From: Halorientalis sp. IM1011
GTDB lineage: Archaea > Halobacteriota > Halobacteria > Halobacteriales > Haloarculaceae
NCBI RefSeq assembly: GCF_001989615.1
Contig: NZ_CP019068.1
Coordinates: 1 to 64,000, forward strand
Direction of reading: 5' to 3'
DNA length: 64,000 bases
The notes below the pieces were generated by a model. It made no database searches, had not been told where the DNA came from, and worked only from the letters and a program-made list of their open reading frames with translations. The first letter of the stretch is position 1, and each line of letters opens with the position of its first letter. Made by a program: the position numbers and the translations under genes. Positions 8,646-17,947 of the stretch are shown one piece after another.

Positions 8646-10585
8646 ATATGTTGCCATACAAAATACCGGGCTTGGGAAGATGAGACTACAGCGGGTATAG
8701 CGGGACTCTAATGCGTGGTATCGCCCGAATCGAAAAGGAGAATCTGCGTTAGATCGCTTTCTGAACGACTGTTCTTATTCTACAATTGACTGATTTAGAG
8801 GATTTCCAAGACTCTGGATAGTGTCGCCACTCAGTCGCTGCGCTCTCACGGAGAGAGACCCTCGCTATCCGATTCCCGTTTCTTTCTTTACCAGCGTCAG
8901 CGTGTTATCAGCCGTCACGATCGGCGAGTGCTCGTATTCACCGGTCAACTGTACCTGCACGAGCAAATCAACTGCCCGCCAAATCGAGTACAACAGACAG
9001 GCGAACGCGAAATAGAAGAATCGGAGGCCGAAATCTTTCGAGGTCGTCGAACCCATGAACCGCTTGATCGACTTGTAGCCGCTCTCGATCTCCCACCGGT
9101 AGCCATACTCCGAGAGAAGGCCACTCTTTCGATTCGTCATGAACACCGAATACTGCTGGTGGTCGTCGTGTTCGGAGTCCTCTTTCCGCCGGTAGATCAA
9201 CGTCGTCGAGTGCCACTCGTTATCGCCGAGATGCAACTTCCGATCGGTCTCATACCGATCCTTGTCGCGCTGTAGAAGTCGTTTCGCCTGTGCTTTCTCG
9301 CTGGTCTGCATCCGTTTCGGGACGACGTAGGAGAGCCCACGTTGACTCAGCATCTCCAAGATGTGCTGGCTGTCGAACTCCCGGTCCATCAGCACATTGT
9401 CGACGTGAACGAGGGCCTCACCCGAGTCCAAGAGGTCCTCGACAATCTCCTTGCGCGTATCGCCTTTGCGTACCGGGCGCGCATCTAAGACGATTGGGAC
9501 GGCATTCCCGACCAGCTGGACCGTGGCCCACTGGTAGGCGTACTCGTCGGTGTTCTCCTTCGTCCCGATGATCTCGTCTTCGTGGTTCGTCCTATCGCCC
9601 GTGAAGGGATCGTCCTCGGTGATATCGATGGCGACGATACCAGCTCGGAAGAACTCCTCCGTGTCTGCGACCCGATCCAAGAGTCGACTCACCGCCTGTC
9701 GGTACATTTCACGTATCTGTTCTATGGGGAGGTCGCGTACATGCTCGCGATGGGCGTGGCCGAGTGGTGTCCGATCTCGATTGGACTCGTGAATGAAGCT
9801 CCGAGCGCCCTCATTGGCGGCAAGGTTCTCCCGAAGTCCGAGATAGGTCTGGAGGTCCCAGTAGGCGTTCTCGTGGATCTCACAGCCCTCGCCACGGTCC
9901 AGTGAGAACGCTGGGAACACAACCCGGTTTACGTGCTCAGTGACTGTCTCAGCTTGCTCTAATACGGTCTGATCATCGGGGTCCGATTCTTCATTCTCAT
10001 CATGGTGTCTGGGGCTCTGCCGTTCTGGCTCGCGCGGGACTGTGACGCCCGCGTTTTGGGCTTTGATGAGGATCGTTCGCGCCGCGGTCTCGACAGTATC
10101 TTGGAGTTCAGCAGTGAACCGTTTGTGCCAACTGCGCCAGAGTGTCGACTGATTCGGCACCGAGTCCAGCCCGATCTGTTCGCAGAAATCGGGATGCTTG
10201 GTGAGGTATTCGACGAGGGCTGTCTCGTGGTCCCAGCCATGGCATTCTTTCAGCAGGAACAGGCGAAACAGCGTCTCCATCTCGTAGCTCGTTGACCCCG
10301 CGTACCGGTCGTGGGCATCGAACTGGACGTATGCGAGCGGCACTGCGTGGACGAATGGATCAACGCTCTCGTGATCATCATGCTGGAACCATGGTTCCGC
10401 AACGAGGCGAACATCCGCTTCCAGCGCTGGGAGAGATGAGCGATCGAATAGCGGGCTCGACTCGTACATGGGCCAGTCGGCGTAGGATCGCTGGGCGATC
10501 TGGCGGAAGACAGTGCGGCGAGACTCACGTGTCAGGGCCACGGCGGGATGGTGGCGACGACCCACTCAAGTAGTCGTCCAACTGC
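8646..10585 (-). mobile_element. IS4-type insertion sequence, copy A (full length, left end degenerate)
   Basis: This is one of five related copies in the window. The right end (reverse complement of 10565-10585) starts GCAGTTGGACGAC and resembles the left end of other copies (GCATTGAGACGAC), giving imperfect terminal inverted repeats. About 175 bp of conserved non-coding DNA (GAGACTACAGCGGGTATAGC and onward) separates the left end from the transposase stop. In this copy the first about 25 bp of the left end have diverged from the others. No clear target duplication was seen. Confidence 0.8.
8865..10541 (-). CDS. DDE transposase of IS4 type, copy A
   Basis: The protein has 558 residues from the GTG at 10541, chosen because copy C begins at the same aligned codon and has the same length. 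The C-terminal part carries the IS4 YREK signature: in EYGYRWEIESGYKSIK the residues Y-x2-R-x3-E-x6-K are in register. An upstream aspartate lies in IVAIDITEDDPF and another in NVLMDREFDS. It catalyses cut-and-paste transposition of its own element. A segment at 9847-10220 is identical at nucleotide level to copy C, although the flanks differ by roughly a tenth. The reading frame is intact, so it may be active. Confidence 0.88.
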   Translation of the reverse strand: MALTRESRRTVFRQIAQRSYADWPMYESSPLFDRSSLPALEADVRLVAEPWFQHDDHESVDPFVHAVPLAYVQFDAHDRYAGSTSYEMETLFRLFLLKECHGWDHETALVEYLTKHPDFCEQIGLDSVPNQSTLWRSWHKRFTAELQDTVETAARTILIKAQNAGVTVPREPERQSPRHHDENEESDPDDQTVLEQAETVTEHVNRVVFPAFSLDRGEGCEIHENAYWDLQTYLGLRENLAANEGARSFIHESNRDRTPLGHAHREHVRDLPIEQIREMYRQAVSRLLDRVADTEEFFRAGIVAIDITEDDPFTGDRTNHEDEIIGTKENTDEYAYQWATVQLVGNAVPIVLDARPVRKGDTRKEIVEDLLDSGEALVHVDNVLMDREFDSQHILEMLSQRGLSYVVPKRMQTSEKAQAKRLLQRDKDRYETDRKLHLGDNEWHSTTLIYRRKEDSEHDDHQQYSVFMTNRKSGLLSEYGYRWEIESGYKSIKRFMGSTTSKDFGLRFFYFAFACLLYSIWRAVDLLVQVQLTGEYEHSPIVTADNTLTLVKKETGIG

Positions 10586-10629
10586 ACAGTACAGGGAAAG
10601 CACTTACCAGATGAGGAGAACCCTTAGTC

Positions 10630-11385
10630 ATGGATTCGGGGGTTAAGACCGTGATTTTCGTAGTGGTGGGGTTGCTCGTTGTCGCAATTGCGGCGACGAC
10701 ACTCTCACCGGCGGGAGATCGGACGATGGTTTCGGAAGTCGTCAGTGAAGGGGATACACCACGTGATGCGACAGTGATGGATTATTCAGATCTTCCTCGG
10801 TCTGCTCAATCAGCTGTCGATGAAGTAGTTCAAGAGGGGAGTACGACCCTTTCGACCTATGATGACTACAGAGCCGTCAATGCTCTCGAAGGGTATCGAT
10901 ATATTCGGACAGACGAGGGCGTGTTCTACATCAGAACTACGTCTGCCGATGGTAGCGGAGGGCTTTTCGAGGGAATCGTGCGAGATTCCATCTTGGCCAT
11001 CGGTGGCTTACTGATCGGGGCTGGTATCTTTGTACGGAAACGGAGACACCACCTCCACTCCCTGATCGCACTCCCAACTGGGGCAACTGTCGCACTCTTG
11101 AGTGCAAACGCTTTCTCTGCCCCTACGTTGTCGGTTGTCAACTGGCTTGGGAACATTTCATTTGGTCTCACCGCCGGAGTCCCCGTGCTAACTGGCATTG
11201 CACTTCAACAGCGAGACTACTACATTGGCGTAATGGCGCTGTCCACTTTGATCCTCTCGGTGGTAGTGCTTTTCTCAGGGAACAAGCTATCGGCACTCTA
11301 CCTGCTACTTCCACTACTTTTGCTTGGACTTCCCGGAGTGGGATTCGGCTTGTGGCTCGAAAAACGAAGCGGTGAAAGGTCGTAG
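10630..11385 (+). CDS. Membrane protein, haloarchaeal DUF7979-like
   Basis: The protein has 251 residues. An N-terminal membrane segment (VIFVVVGLLVVAIAATTL, about 7-24) is followed by an exported domain of about 90 residues beginning YSDLPRSAQSAVDEVVQ, which resembles small haloarchaeal domains that follow a membrane anchor. From about residue 118 there are four or five further hydrophobic helices. No catalytic motif is visible and the function is unknown. It starts 45 bp beyond the right end of IS copy A. Confidence 0.65.
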   Translation: MDSGVKTVIFVVVGLLVVAIAATTLSPAGDRTMVSEVVSEGDTPRDATVMDYSDLPRSAQSAVDEVVQEGSTTLSTYDDYRAVNALEGYRYIRTDEGVFYIRTTSADGSGGLFEGIVRDSILAIGGLLIGAGIFVRKRRHHLHSLIALPTGATVALLSANAFSAPTLSVVNWLGNISFGLTAGVPVLTGIALQQRDYYIGVMALSTLILSVVVLFSGNKLSALYLLLPLLLLGLPGVGFGLWLEKRSGERS

Positions 11386-11397
11386 CTCACCAGTTGT

Positions 11398-11420
11398 ACT
11401 GACCGAACTGTTTGGTCAGT
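11398..11420. repeat. Inverted repeat with ACTGACC/GGTCAGT arms
   Basis: ACTGACC and GGTCAGT flank a 9-nt centre just after the stop of the membrane protein gene. The arms match the ends of the 49-nt dispersed repeats found at 15731, 20611 and 22347. It could be a terminator-like hairpin or a remnant of that element. Confidence 0.4.
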
Positions 11421-11557
11421 CCGCATATTCACTGAGCGGTTGTTTCACGGCAAATCCGGTTAGTGAGAACCCGCCTCGATATGGTGAGTGGCTTCGCTCA
11501 GTACCGATGGATTGTCCACCCACAAGAGACATTACAAGTGGTGGCATCCTGCTTGGT

Positions 11558-12019
11558 ATGAATCGACGGGACTGTGTTATTTCAACTGCTTCACTATTTG
11601 CGCTGAGTGGTTGCCTTGGGTTCGGGAACAAAAACGAGGGGGACGGAATCTCTGTAGCCGACTCGTCTTTATCTATTGATAACATCAGCTGTCAATCTTC
11701 GCTAGAAGAACAGGCAACAGTGTCTGTCTCAGAATCTCAGATTACCGTCAACGGTGTTTTTCCAGCAACTGGGGAGTGTACTGACCTGGCGCTCTCGATA
11801 AAGTCTGGAATTGACCAACAGACTGCGGGACACATTGATGTTGAAATCGAAGAGAGACAGACGACAGCGGCCGACTGCCACACATGCGTTCCCCAGATCG
11901 AATATACAGCTACTGTCGACGTGTCACAACGGCCAACCCAGATTACTGTCCAACATTTCCCGCTCGCTGGAGAGCCAACACAGCCTACTCAGTGGCAACA
12001 AAGTACAGATCAAAATTAG
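11558..12019 (+). CDS. Small secreted lipoprotein, unknown function
   Basis: The protein has 153 residues from the ATG at 11558. The N-terminus MNRRDCVISTASLFALSGC is a signal peptide with a lipobox (LSGC, Cys19), so it should be lipid-anchored on the outer face of the membrane. The mature part has two further CxxC-like elements (NISCQSS and DCHTCVPQ) that could bind metal or form disulfides. The rest resembles the beta-rich small lipoproteins common in haloarchaeal islands. An ORF opening at 11324 in the same frame lacks the signal at its start and is not preferred. Confidence 0.7.
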   Translation: MNRRDCVISTASLFALSGCLGFGNKNEGDGISVADSSLSIDNISCQSSLEEQATVSVSESQITVNGVFPATGECTDLALSIKSGIDQQTAGHIDVEIEERQTTAADCHTCVPQIEYTATVDVSQRPTQITVQHFPLAGEPTQPTQWQQSTDQN

Positions 12020-12031
12020 GCAATCAGTTAG

Positions 12032-12538
12032 TCATCGATAGTCCGTAATATTTCGATAGGGAACGTAGTATCCGATTTCATCAATCCAGGTCGAGAGCCA
12101 TTCGTTCGCAGTCTCCTCACTAATCCGTCCAGCATCAATGGCAGCTAGGAGGACGCCGACCGAACCGACAACGGTCACGCCCTGTTCTTTCGCGAATGCT
12201 CTGGCGTCGCCGTCGTCCGTCAGTAACCGACCATCGTGTGCGTCGGCAAGTGCAAACGCCTGTGCTTCTCCGGGATCAAGATGGTCGCTGACAACCGCTT
12301 CTCTATTTGCAACAGTGTCCGAGACCGTTGTGACCGGGATCTCATCATCTAGTATGTCCAATGCCGACTGGAGGTAGGGATGATCGTCGACGCCATTGTG
12401 GAGTTCGTCGCGAACGACCGGTACCGTACAGATTCCCGAGAGTCCAGCCACCACCCACAGCTGGTCGATGTAGGCGAAGTTCGAGAGAACGGTCGTATTG
12501 AGAACGCTTGGATCCGCTGGAAGATCGGCAGTCGTCAT
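12032..12538 (-). CDS. DUF3368-like PIN-fold toxin
   Basis: The protein has 168 residues. It begins with a PIN-like strand (SVLNTTVLSNFAYIDQL), followed by VPVVRDEL and LDPGEAQAFALA, then LLTDDGDARAFA: the order of acidic motifs in DUF3368 VapC-like nucleases. Notably the first motif has N/T where most PIN proteins have Asp. Its start overlaps the stop of the UPF0175-like gene upstream (ATGA), and UPF0175 with DUF3368 is a known toxin-antitoxin pairing. It probably acts as an RNase held inactive by that partner. Confidence 0.8.
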   Translation of the reverse strand: MTTADLPADPSVLNTTVLSNFAYIDQLWVVAGLSGICTVPVVRDELHNGVDDHPYLQSALDILDDEIPVTTVSDTVANREAVVSDHLDPGEAQAFALADAHDGRLLTDDGDARAFAKEQGVTVVGSVGVLLAAIDAGRISEETANEWLSTWIDEIGYYVPYRNITDYR

Positions 12539-12903
12539 TGCGAGTCCGATGTCTCGGTATCAGCAGGCTCATCGTCGAATTCGAGTTCCGTCGCCGCCTC
12601 CGCTTCGTAGGCCGCATCCTCCTCGTCCACGAGCCCGAGTCGGAGTTCCACACCATGCTCACGGAGAATATCCCGCATCGTCCAGCGGTCGACATCAGCG
12701 AGTCTCGCAGCATCACCGAGCGTAATTCGTTCGCGTTCGTAGAGGGCGACTGCAGCAGCGATGCGTTCGTTTTCGTGGTCCTCGAAGTACTCACGCACGA
12801 ACTCTCGCAACGCATCGCTCTTGCCCCCGAACACACCAGCCTTGACAGCACCTTCGATGAGGAGGTCGAGATCGTCTGGATAAGAGCCGGTGATTCGTGC
12901 CAT
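12535..12903 (-). CDS. UPF0175-like antitoxin
   Basis: The protein has 122 residues. Residues about 10-45 resemble a ribbon-helix-helix (GGKSDALREFVREYF), and about 50-90 carry the UPF0175 helix-turn-helix (ERERITLGDAARLADVDRWT, then MRDILREHGV). The C-terminus is strongly acidic (FDDEPADTETSD) and is the likely toxin-wrapping tail. It overlaps the PIN-like toxin gene by 4 nt and is translated first. A TATA-like ATAAATAG on the minus strand about 30 bp upstream of its start suggests its own promoter and autoregulation. Confidence 0.78.
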   Translation of the reverse strand: MARITGSYPDDLDLLIEGAVKAGVFGGKSDALREFVREYFEDHENERIAAAVALYERERITLGDAARLADVDRWTMRDILREHGVELRLGLVDEEDAAYEAEAATELEFDDEPADTETSDSQ

Positions 12904-12960
12904 TGTTCTATCCCAAACTACGTCTTCATACTATTTATGAACTGCGCCAAACTGCCATAT

Positions 12961-13464
12961 GCATTGAGACGACCGGTCTCAACTACAGCCGTCTCTTGGA
13001 AGTTGAGACTACAGCGGGTATAGCGGGCCTGTAATGCGTGGTTTCGCCCGATTTGTAGAACGAAATCTACGCCAAATCGCTGTCTGAACGGCTGGTCATA
13101 TCACTCGGACAACTAATACAGGAGATTTACGAGACTCTGGATAGTGTCGCCACTCAGACGGGGGGCTCTCGCGGAGAGAGTTCCGGTACTATCCGATTCC
13201 GATTTCCTTCTTCACCAGTGTCAGCGTGTTGTCGGCCGTCACAATCGGCGAATGCTCGTATTCACCGGTCAACTGTACCTGCACGAGTAGATCGACCGCT
13301 CGCCAGACCGAGTACAGGAGACACGCGAACGCGAAGTAGAAGAACCGCAGGCCGAAATGCTTCGACGTTGTGGTGGCCATGAATCGTTTGATCGACTTGA
13401 ACCCGCTCTCAATCTCCCACCGGTAGCCGTACTCAGTGAGGTTTCCCCTTCCTCTGTTCGTCAC
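12961..13464 (-). mobile_element. IS4-type element copy B, 3' remnant
   Basis: The left terminus (GCATTGAGACGACCGG) and the conserved non-coding block are intact. The transposase is reduced to its last 92 codons (13189-13464), which include the YREK-bearing EYGYRWEIESGFKSIK. The 5' part is missing and replaced by about 35 bp of unrelated DNA before copy C begins at 13504. Its LTEYGYRWE spelling groups it with copy D rather than with A and C. Confidence 0.8.
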
Positions 13465-13503
13465 TGACCTCTTTGGGATTACCTCGATCTGTTCACACCA
13501 TAT

Positions 13504-15451
13504 GCATTAAGATGACCTGCCTCAACTACTGCCGGGCTTGGAAGTTGAGACTACAGCAGGTATAGCGGGCCTGTAATGCGTGGAATCGGCCGAATCGAAA
13601 AGGAGAATCCGCTTCAGATCGCTTTCTGAACGGCCGCTCTTGTTCCACAGGCAACTATTCCAGCGGATTTCGGAGACCCTGGATAGTGTCGCCACTGTGA
13701 AGACACGCTATCGCGGAGAGAGTCTCGTTACTATCCGATTCCGGTTTCCTTCTTCACCAGTGTCAGCGTGTTGTCGGCCGTCACAATGGGCGAATGCTCG
13801 TATTCACCGGTCAACTGTACCTGCACGAGCAAATCAACCGCTCGCCAGATTGAATACAGCAAACAGGCGAACGCGAAGTAGAAGAACCGCAGGCCGAAAT
13901 GCTTCGAGGTCGTCGCGCCCATGAACCGTTTGATCGATTTGTAGCCACTCTCGATCTCCCACCGGTAGCCATACTCCGAGAGAAGGCCACTCTTCCGATT
14001 TGTCATGAACACCGAGTACTGCCGATGATCGGTGTGTTCGGAGTTCTCTTTCCGTCGATAGATGAGCGTCGTTGAATGCCACTCGTTGTCGCCGAGATGC
14101 AGTTTTCGATCAGTCTCGTAGCGGTCCTTTCCCTTCTTGAGAAGTCGTTTCGCCTGCGCTTTCTCACTCGTCTGCATCCGCTTCGGAACCACATAGGAGA
14201 GGCCACGCTGGCTAAGCATCTCTAGGATGTGCTGGCTGTCGAACTCCCGATCCATCAGCACATTATCGACGTGAACAGCCGCCTCTGCCGAGTCCAAGAG
14301 GTCCTCAACGATCTCCTTACGCGTATCGCCTTTCCGTACCGGCCGCACGTCTAGCACGATTGGGACGGCATTCCCGACCAGCTGGACCGTTGCCCACTGA
14401 TAGGCATACTCGTCCGTTTTCTCTTTCGTGCCAATAATTTCGTCCTCATGCCCGGCTCGATCGCCGGTGAACGGATCAGACTCGGTAATGTCGATGGCGA
14501 CGATGCCGGCCCAGAAGAATTCCTCAGTCTCCGCGATACGGTCCAGCAGTCGACTCACCGCCTGTCGATACATCTCGCGTATCTGCTTGATGGAGAGGTC
14601 GCGTACATGCTCGCGGTGGGCGTGGCCGAGCGGCGTCCGCTTTCGATTGGACTCGTGGATGAAGCTCCGAGCACCCTCGTTGACAGCCAAATTCTCTCGA
14701 AGTCCGAGATATGTCTGGAGGTCCCAGTAGGCGTTCTCGTGGATCTCACAGCCCTCGCCACGGTCCAGTGAGAACGCTGGGAACACAACCCGGTTTACGT
14801 GCTCAGTGACTGTCTCAGCTTGCTCTAATACGGTCTGATCATCGGGGTCCGATTCTTCATTCTCATCATGGTGTCTGGGGCTCTGCCGTTCTGGCTCGCG
14901 CGGGACTGTGACGCCCGCGTTTTGGGCTTTGATGAGGATCGTTCGCGCCGCGGTCTCGACAGTATCTTGGAGTTCAGCAGTGAACCGTTTGTGCCAACTG
15001 CGCCAGAGTGTCGACTGATTCGGCACCGAGTCCAGCCCGATCTGTTCGCAGAAATCGGGATGCTTGGTGAGGTATTCGACGAGGGCAGTCTCGTGATCCC
15101 AACCATGGCATTCTTTCAGCAGGAATAAGCGAAACAGTGTCTCCATCTCGTAGCTCGTCGAACCTGCATACCGGTCGTGGGCATCAAACTGGACGTATGC
15201 GAGGGGCACTGCGTGGACGAATGAATCAACGCTCTCGTGATCATCATGTTGGAACCATGTTTCCGCAACAAGGCGAACATCCGATTCTACTCCGGGGAGC
15301 GACGTACGATCGAACAGCGGGCCAGACTCGTACGTGGGCCAGTCGACGGGGGATAGCTGGGCGATTTTCCGAAAGACAGTACGGCGAGACTCACGTGTTG
15401 GGGCCACAACGAGAGGCTGACTACGACATGCTCAAGTATTCGTCTAACTGC
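13504..15451 (-). mobile_element. IS4-type insertion sequence, copy C (full length)
   Basis: This copy is about 1.95 kb. The left end begins GCATTAAGATGACC at 13504 and the right end (reverse complement of 15431-15451) begins GCAGTTAGACGAATAC. It lies directly beside remnant B in the same orientation, giving a tandem arrangement that could recombine. A hairpin formed by CTCAACT and AGTTGAG lies just inside the left end. Confidence 0.82.
13731..15407 (-). CDS. DDE transposase of IS4 type, copy C
   Basis: The protein has 558 residues from a GTG at 15407 (VAPTRESRRTVFRKIAQ) and is about nine-tenths identical to copy A over its length. It keeps the YREK signature in EYGYRWEIESGYKSIK and the aspartate motifs IVAIDITESDPF and NVLMDREFDS. 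The frame is complete, so it is a possible source of activity for the truncated copies. Nucleotides 14713-15086 match copy A exactly, which is best explained by recent gene conversion or recombination between the two. Confidence 0.88.
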   Translation of the reverse strand: MAPTRESRRTVFRKIAQLSPVDWPTYESGPLFDRTSLPGVESDVRLVAETWFQHDDHESVDSFVHAVPLAYVQFDAHDRYAGSTSYEMETLFRLFLLKECHGWDHETALVEYLTKHPDFCEQIGLDSVPNQSTLWRSWHKRFTAELQDTVETAARTILIKAQNAGVTVPREPERQSPRHHDENEESDPDDQTVLEQAETVTEHVNRVVFPAFSLDRGEGCEIHENAYWDLQTYLGLRENLAVNEGARSFIHESNRKRTPLGHAHREHVRDLSIKQIREMYRQAVSRLLDRIAETEEFFWAGIVAIDITESDPFTGDRAGHEDEIIGTKEKTDEYAYQWATVQLVGNAVPIVLDVRPVRKGDTRKEIVEDLLDSAEAAVHVDNVLMDREFDSQHILEMLSQRGLSYVVPKRMQTSEKAQAKRLLKKGKDRYETDRKLHLGDNEWHSTTLIYRRKENSEHTDHRQYSVFMTNRKSGLLSEYGYRWEIESGYKSIKRFMGATTSKHFGLRFFYFAFACLLYSIWRAVDLLVQVQLTGEYEHSPIVTADNTLTLVKKETGIG

Positions 15452-15509
15452 TCGATACAGGTCGCCGTTTGACCACCAAAGATATAATCAGTCGTAACGA
15501 ATTGAAAGT

Positions 15510-15710
15510 ATGAATTATCGCTGGCTTGCCGGTCAGTTATTAGCGGTTCTCGCCACGGGTTATATCGTGTTTGGTGAGCCAATAGCGGGTGTTGATCCCG
15601 TTTACACTGTCGGGATCATTGCTATAGCAGTATTTACCGGAATTGTCTCATACTACGCATACAAAGGATACCGCTCTCAGCACAATCCGACCGTTGAGTC
15701 CAAACCATAG
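15510..15710 (+). CDS. Two-helix membrane peptide
   Basis: The protein has 66 residues: a helix at about 5-24 (LAGQLLAVLATGYIVFG), a short loop with GVDPVY, a second helix at about 32-50 (VGIIAIAVFTGIVSYYAYK) and a polar tail. This resembles small haloarchaeal membrane proteins without known function. It begins 58 bp beyond the right end of IS copy C. The AT-rich codon use fits the island rather than the core genome. Confidence 0.55.
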   Translation: MNYRWLAGQLLAVLATGYIVFGEPIAGVDPVYTVGIIAIAVFTGIVSYYAYKGYRSQHNPTVESKP

Positions 15711-15730
15711 AACGCTATTTTGCCAGATAC

Positions 15731-15779
15731 ACTGAACAGTCAGAGATTGTGTTTGGTTATTGGTTGAAAGTCGCTCAGT
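15731..15779. repeat. 49-nt dispersed repeat, copy 1
   Basis: It runs from ACTGAACAGTCAGAG to GTCGCTCAGT and has the same length as copies at 20611-20659 (40 of 49 matches) and 22347-22395. The ends form short inverted repeats (ACTGA...TCAGT). It lies between converging genes. Confidence 0.6.
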
Positions 15780-15798
15780 ACAACAGCCACAGCTCGGA

Positions 15799-16377
15799 TC
15801 AAATCTTCTCGTTCGAGCGGTCAATGTCAACGTCTGTTGCCGGGCCAACGACCCAGTCTGTGGGGATGAGTTTCGTATCGACCCCTGTATCGATCTCGAC
15901 TTTCCCCTGGAGTGGCTCTCGATGCTGTTTGTGGATCGGCGGAAGTTCTGTTACAATCGCGTCTGTCGTGTAGCCGTAGACAGTGCTGTCAGGGCCGTCG
16001 ACGTAGTAGGCGATTCTATCCCCCTGTGCATACGGAAGGTCGCTGGTGGCCGTTGCTGGGTCGATAGGCTGGTCGTCCGTATTACTGGTAGCAGAGCCAG
16101 CATCTATGTTTGCGCCTCGCCGAGCAACGTCGACCCGTTGGATCGAGAAACTCGCGAGAGAGGCCACGTCATCACGACGCTCGGTCCACTCCGACAGTGT
16201 CTGTTCGATCCAGTCAATGGTAAGCTCACGCCGCTTGTCCACATCCAGTTGCCACTCATTGCGTCGCCGTTCCCCCGTCGGATCCTCATATTCCACGCGA
16301 ATGTAGAACTGTAACTCAGTATCTGCGGCAATGATCTCAACATCCAAGGTGTCGTCACCGACCGTGATTTCAGCCAT
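15799..16377 (-). CDS. Hypothetical cytoplasmic protein
   Basis: The protein has 192 residues and no signal peptide or membrane segment. The N-terminal half (FYIRVEYEDPTGERRRNEWQ and what follows) looks like a beta-rich domain followed by a helix (LTIDWIEQTLSEWTERRDDV). The C-terminal half contains YAQGDRIAYYVDGPDSTVYG and ends DWVVGPATDVDI, perhaps a small beta barrel. I recognise no family. Codon use and the acidic composition support a real gene. It sits alone in the island, convergent with the two-helix peptide. Confidence 0.6.
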   Translation of the reverse strand: MAEITVGDDTLDVEIIAADTELQFYIRVEYEDPTGERRRNEWQLDVDKRRELTIDWIEQTLSEWTERRDDVASLASFSIQRVDVARRGANIDAGSATSNTDDQPIDPATATSDLPYAQGDRIAYYVDGPDSTVYGYTTDAIVTELPPIHKQHREPLQGKVEIDTGVDTKLIPTDWVVGPATDVDIDRSNEKI

Positions 16378-16581
16378 ACTACCCGTCTACGTCTAAAATC
16401 ACTTAACTCGGACTATCAGACAAGTAAATACACATAGACCCTCATTCTATCACCGGGCCATTTTTCATGATCCACCACAGGCATACCAGCATTCCTTCCT
16501 CTACGATTGGAACACTCTAGTAGTACTGGAATCGATCAATCACAATGATATTTTGTCCCCTCCTGATAGTGAATCGTACAG

Positions 16582-17079
16582 ATGGTCTCCCGCCGAACGA
16601 TCGTGCTCCTCCTAGGAGTGGCGCTTGTGAGTGGGTTTGTCCTGTATGATTCCGTCTCAGGGCCACCAGAACCGACACTCACAGTCGAAAATAACGAAAC
16701 AACATCGTATCAGCTGTCTGCTTACACAGTCGAAAGCAGAGAGAAAGCCATGTACCTGAACTTTGAGGTTACGACCCGAACTGGTGAACGGCGCCTCAAG
16801 ACCCTCTCGCAGTTAGTCTGGCCAGATCAAGATCAAAATGTCACACTCTCTGATGAGGGCATTTCGTCTCAACATGTTACTATTGCCCCTGGCGAGAAAG
16901 TGACCACCACGATCGATGGGTGGGATCGCGGTGACGTGACAGTGTATCTCGCGGAGAAAGTCGATGACAACAACACCCACGTTTATACTACAATAAAGAC
17001 GTGTTCAAGACCCGGGCAAGAACATAGATTAACGTTTGAGGAAGACGGTGGTATCAGCGGCTTCTCAAGGTGTGCCTGA
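16582..17079 (+). CDS. Secreted or membrane-anchored hypothetical protein
   Basis: The protein has 165 residues. An N-terminal hydrophobic segment (TIVLLLGVALVSGFVLYDSV, about 6-25) follows two arginines and anchors or exports the protein. The mature part is beta-rich with two cysteines near the end (KTCSRPGQ and FSRCA), which could pair. It resembles the domain type seen in several lipoproteins of this island, but no family is recognised. An AT-rich stretch with TATAGTGAATCG-like sequence lies before the start. Confidence 0.55.
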   Translation: MVSRRTIVLLLGVALVSGFVLYDSVSGPPEPTLTVENNETTSYQLSAYTVESREKAMYLNFEVTTRTGERRLKTLSQLVWPDQDQNVTLSDEGISSQHVTIAPGEKVTTTIDGWDRGDVTVYLAEKVDDNNTHVYTTIKTCSRPGQEHRLTFEEDGGISGFSRCA

Positions 17080-17130
17080 TCGTGACCTAATCAGAGCAAC
17101 GATGAAATCAACGATATCTGGACGCGATGA

Positions 17131-17947
17131 TCAATCAGATGGCTTCGCATCCAATTCCTTTGTTTTGGCGGAGACAAGTATCCCAAGAACGACAGCGTGG
17201 ACCGGTGCCACCACGGCTGTACTCAAAACCCCACCGACGTGTGGTATTTTTGCGAGCCCCCAGTAAGAGAGTCCAATGACGATGATGAGACCGGCAATGG
17301 TCATACCGTATCCACGGGACCGACGATAGCTTAATCTGAGTGCGGCGAGTAGTTCATTTCCAGTGACTAGATTGGCTGGAAATAAGAAAAGACGGACGGC
17401 GACAACCAAAAATACAGCCAGCAGTCCCAGTCCAAGCAGGAACCGATCGGTCGTGAGGAAAAGAGGAACCTAATAGTTGAGAAAGTATCAGGACTGCAAG
17501 CATCGTGAGTAGGTACCTGCTCAGTCCACCGAGGTGAGGAGATGTATCGAGTGTTCGGGCAATCGTCATCCATCCCGCAATAGCGACTACGAGTACCACA
17601 GCTAGTTCAAGTCCAATTGCCCAGAGAAGATATGGCATCTTCAAATCGATCAATGCGCCCACGTGTCGAACCGTGCGAGCAGTTCCCTGCGGCACCACCG
17701 AATATTGAACACTGATTGTTTGACTGAGTCCATCCGTTGATGCGACTGGGAGGGGGTCGTGAGTGCGAAGCCAGTCGGCCACTGCAACGACGATACCCGC
17801 GACAATGAACGGGACCTCGAGGAACGGATCATGACGGATGCGTCCGGCCGCGGTCTTCAACACACCCAGAGTCGACCGTTGTGCTGACTGGTCTGGCTGC
17901 CCGGACTGCGTGTCCGTATCACAATCGGCACGTTGCTCTCCGGACAT
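17131..17947 (-). pseudogene. Polytopic membrane protein with one frameshift
   Basis: From the ATG at 17947 the first frame encodes a polar N-terminus and four or so hydrophobic helices (VPFIVAGIVVAVADWL, LLWAIGLELAVVLVVAIAG, LLTMLAVLILSQLL). Near 17465 the frame shifts by one base. The other frame continues LFLTTDRFLLGLGLLAVFLV and the remaining helices to the stop at 17131. The joined protein would be about 270 residues with six or seven helices. Its start overlaps the stop of the PQQ-repeat gene (TAATG), so the two were translated together. Function is unknown; the shift may be an error or a real lesion. Confidence 0.6.

Noticed and set aside
8432-8647. A 71-codon minus-strand ORF in the AT-rich interval
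   Set aside because: No start signal, no family resemblance, and composition typical of chance ORFs.
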